Below, in pieces: positions 62,624 to 64,000 of a DNA stretch of 64,000 nt. Made by a program: the position numbers and the translations under genes. How positions within the stretch are numbered: the stretch's first letter is position 1; each line of letters begins with the position of its first letter. The stretch comes from Bacteriovoracaceae bacterium UBA6200 (GTDB lineage Bacteria > Bdellovibrionota > Bacteriovoracia > Bacteriovoracales > Bacteriovoracaceae): positions 6,665 to 70,664 of the forward strand of contig DISW01000006.1 of assembly GCA_002422605.1 (NCBI GenBank), read 5' to 3'. Under the pieces are notes generated by a model. The model searched no databases and was not told the origin of the DNA. It saw only the letters and a program-made list of their open reading frames with translations.

Positions 62624-63298
62624 ATGGTCAAGGTACTGATCGTAGAAGATGAAAAAAAAGTAGCAGCTCTCATTCAACAAGGACTGGTTGAGGCCGGTTA
62701 CGAAGTTGAAACGGCTGACTCGCCTGGAGTTGCCAGGACAATATTACAAGAAAAACCTTTCGACCTTATCATCCTGGATGTGATGCTGCCGGAAATGAGC
62801 GGTTTGGATTTCGCTAAAGAACTGCGAGCACAGAATAATGACTGCTACATTCTTATGTTAACAGCATTAGGAACCACGAAAGACAAAATCATGGGTCTTG
62901 ATTCCGGCGCGGATGATTATTTGGTAAAGCCTTTTGAGTTTGAAGAGCTTGAAGCTCGTGTGCGTGCTCTGATTAGAAGAAAACATGATGACAAAATACA
63001 GCTTAGAAATGGGGATCTTTCAATGGATCTTATCGCTCGAAATGTCTGCCGCCATGGGGTGAAGATAGAACTTACCACCAAGGAATTTACCCTTCTGGAA
63101 TTCCTTATGAGAAATCTTAATAAAGTTGTAGACCGGAATTCCATTGCTAAACAAGTGTGGGGCACGGATTTTGATCCTGAGTCTAATGTTATTGATGTTT
63201 ATATTAATCATCTGAGAAAAAAAATCGACTCTCCTTTTCCCAATAAGATTTTAAAGACTGTTGTGGGTCAAGGATATGTCCTTAACAAAATTGAATAG
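62624..63298 (+). CDS. OmpR-family response regulator
   Basis: 224 residues: a receiver (VKVLIVEDEKKVA, phospho-Asp in DLIILDVMLPEMSG, K in VKPFEF) and a winged-helix DNA-binding domain (ELTTKEFTLLEFLMRN...VDVYINHLRKKID..TVVGQGYVL). TGGAGG precedes ATG 62624. Its stop overlaps the kinase start by 23 bases. Target genes unknown. Confidence 0.95.
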   Translation: MVKVLIVEDEKKVAALIQQGLVEAGYEVETADSPGVARTILQEKPFDLIILDVMLPEMSGLDFAKELRAQNNDCYILMLTALGTTKDKIMGLDSGADDYLVKPFEFEELEARVRALIRRKHDDKIQLRNGDLSMDLIARNVCRHGVKIELTTKEFTLLEFLMRNLNKVVDRNSIAKQVWGTDFDPESNVIDVYINHLRKKIDSPFPNKILKTVVGQGYVLNKIE

Positions 63299-64000
63299 CT
63301 CTTTCCGAGGAATACGGTTCAGACTGACCATAATCTATTCAACCCTCTTCGGGTTGTTTATTTGTGTCTTTGCCTACATTCTCTCCAACCAATACTTTGA
63401 TTCAGGCAGAGAAGACTTTGATTCAGGCCTTCTCAATTACGCTATCGATTTATCTGAATACTTGCATTTTACTGAAGGGACAGAATTTAAGATCCATTTT
63501 AACCTCCCGGAAAGTGAAGTCAAAAAAGCATTCCCTTTCATTCTTACCAATACTTTTTTTAATGTTCGTTCCTACGATGGAGAAATTCTAAGTCATGGTA
63601 AGTTAACGCCATCTGATTTGGATATTCCCTTCAATAAAGAACTCCTTTCTTTTGAAGATTACACCCATAATTTCATCACCTTTAATTTTCAAGGCGAAGA
63701 CTTCAGGGCCGTAAACGTTAAAATTTCCGATGATACCGGAAGCCATATGATTCTCCAGGTGGCAACTTCTCTGGCATCTCTTTCTCAAAGAGAAAGAGAG
63801 CATCTAACCATTACTTCATCTGTAGTTGTCATCCTGATTCTTTTCTCAAGTTTTATCTCTTACCTGGTGGCGGGAAATGCTCTGGCCCCGATTAAAGTTT
63901 TAACAGATACCGCGAATATGATTGCTGCTTCAAATCTCTCACTTCGAGTCCCAATCACTAAGACTGGAGATGAGATTGAAGAGTTAAGTAAGACCTTAAA
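63276..64000 (+). CDS. Sensor histidine kinase, partial (cut by right edge)
   Basis: An open frame from ATG 63276 (AAGGAT before it) to the end of the window. It has an N-terminal membrane helix (TIIYSTLFGLFICVFAYIL), a periplasmic domain of about 140 residues, a second helix (SVVVILILFSSFISYLVA) and a HAMP domain (NALAPIKVLTDTANMIA...EIEELSKTL). The catalytic domain lies outside the window. It pairs with the OmpR-type regulator just before it, with which it overlaps by 23 bases. Confidence 0.92.
   Translation, partial: MSLTKLNSSFRGIRFRLTIIYSTLFGLFICVFAYILSNQYFDSGREDFDSGLLNYAIDLSEYLHFTEGTEFKIHFNLPESEVKKAFPFILTNTFFNVRSYDGEILSHGKLTPSDLDIPFNKELLSFEDYTHNFITFNFQGEDFRAVNVKISDDTGSHMILQVATSLASLSQREREHLTITSSVVVILILFSSFISYLVAGNALAPIKVLTDTANMIAASNLSLRVPITKTGDEIEELSKTL

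Overview
The window looks like chromosome of a Gram-negative, low-to-mid GC bacterium of the Bdellovibrionota type (Bacteriovorax-like). This is an inference from gene content, not a sequence match. The evidence is many exported proteases, a transcription factor of the family common in Bdellovibrio-like genomes, a huge phage-tail-like lipoprotein, a TAT-exported HiPIP, lipoproteins and an RND/TolC export operon.

Layout. 1-3.5 kb: a very large minus-strand surface lipoprotein that runs off the left edge. It has tail-fibre-like repeats and an FGE-sulfatase-type C-terminal domain, and its start carries a tetranucleotide repeat that puts it out of frame in this copy. 3.6-10.8 kb: an accessory island. 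It holds IS-like repeats, two related XRE regulators on either side, a tRNA/tmRNA 3'-end fragment, a four-gene CBASS-type operon (HNH-SAVED effector, CD-NTase, E2-like protein with a SEC-C zinc motif, and an unrecognised fourth gene), a plasmid/ICE-type J-domain protein and a 44-residue membrane peptide. It ends at an intact tRNA-Ala.

10.9-64 kb is mainly core chromosome with several operons. Minus strand: transketolase (with a CsbD tail)-cysK-VOC; DUF2797-pepN; C5 methyltransferase-AmpG-like permease; MarR-TolC-RND-YggU (no adaptor gene); tilS-ftsH-folP-VOC. Plus strand: nucleosidase-radical SAM (SPL-like)-2OG oxygenase. rpmB, rpmG, tRNA-Met and an OmpR-type two-component system (kinase cut by the right edge) are also present.

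Protein digestion dominates the rest: three paralogous trypsin-like proteases (one fused to ankyrin repeats), a lysyl-endopeptidase-like protease, two subtilisins, and M28, S28, M1 and DUF885 peptidases. Most carry signal peptides, which suits a predatory or scavenging life on protein.

The points most worth following up are the predicted phase-variable lipoprotein, the CBASS operon with its unassigned gene and paired flanking regulators, the transketolase-CsbD fusion, the nucleosidase/SPL/2OG operon and the adaptor-less RND operon.
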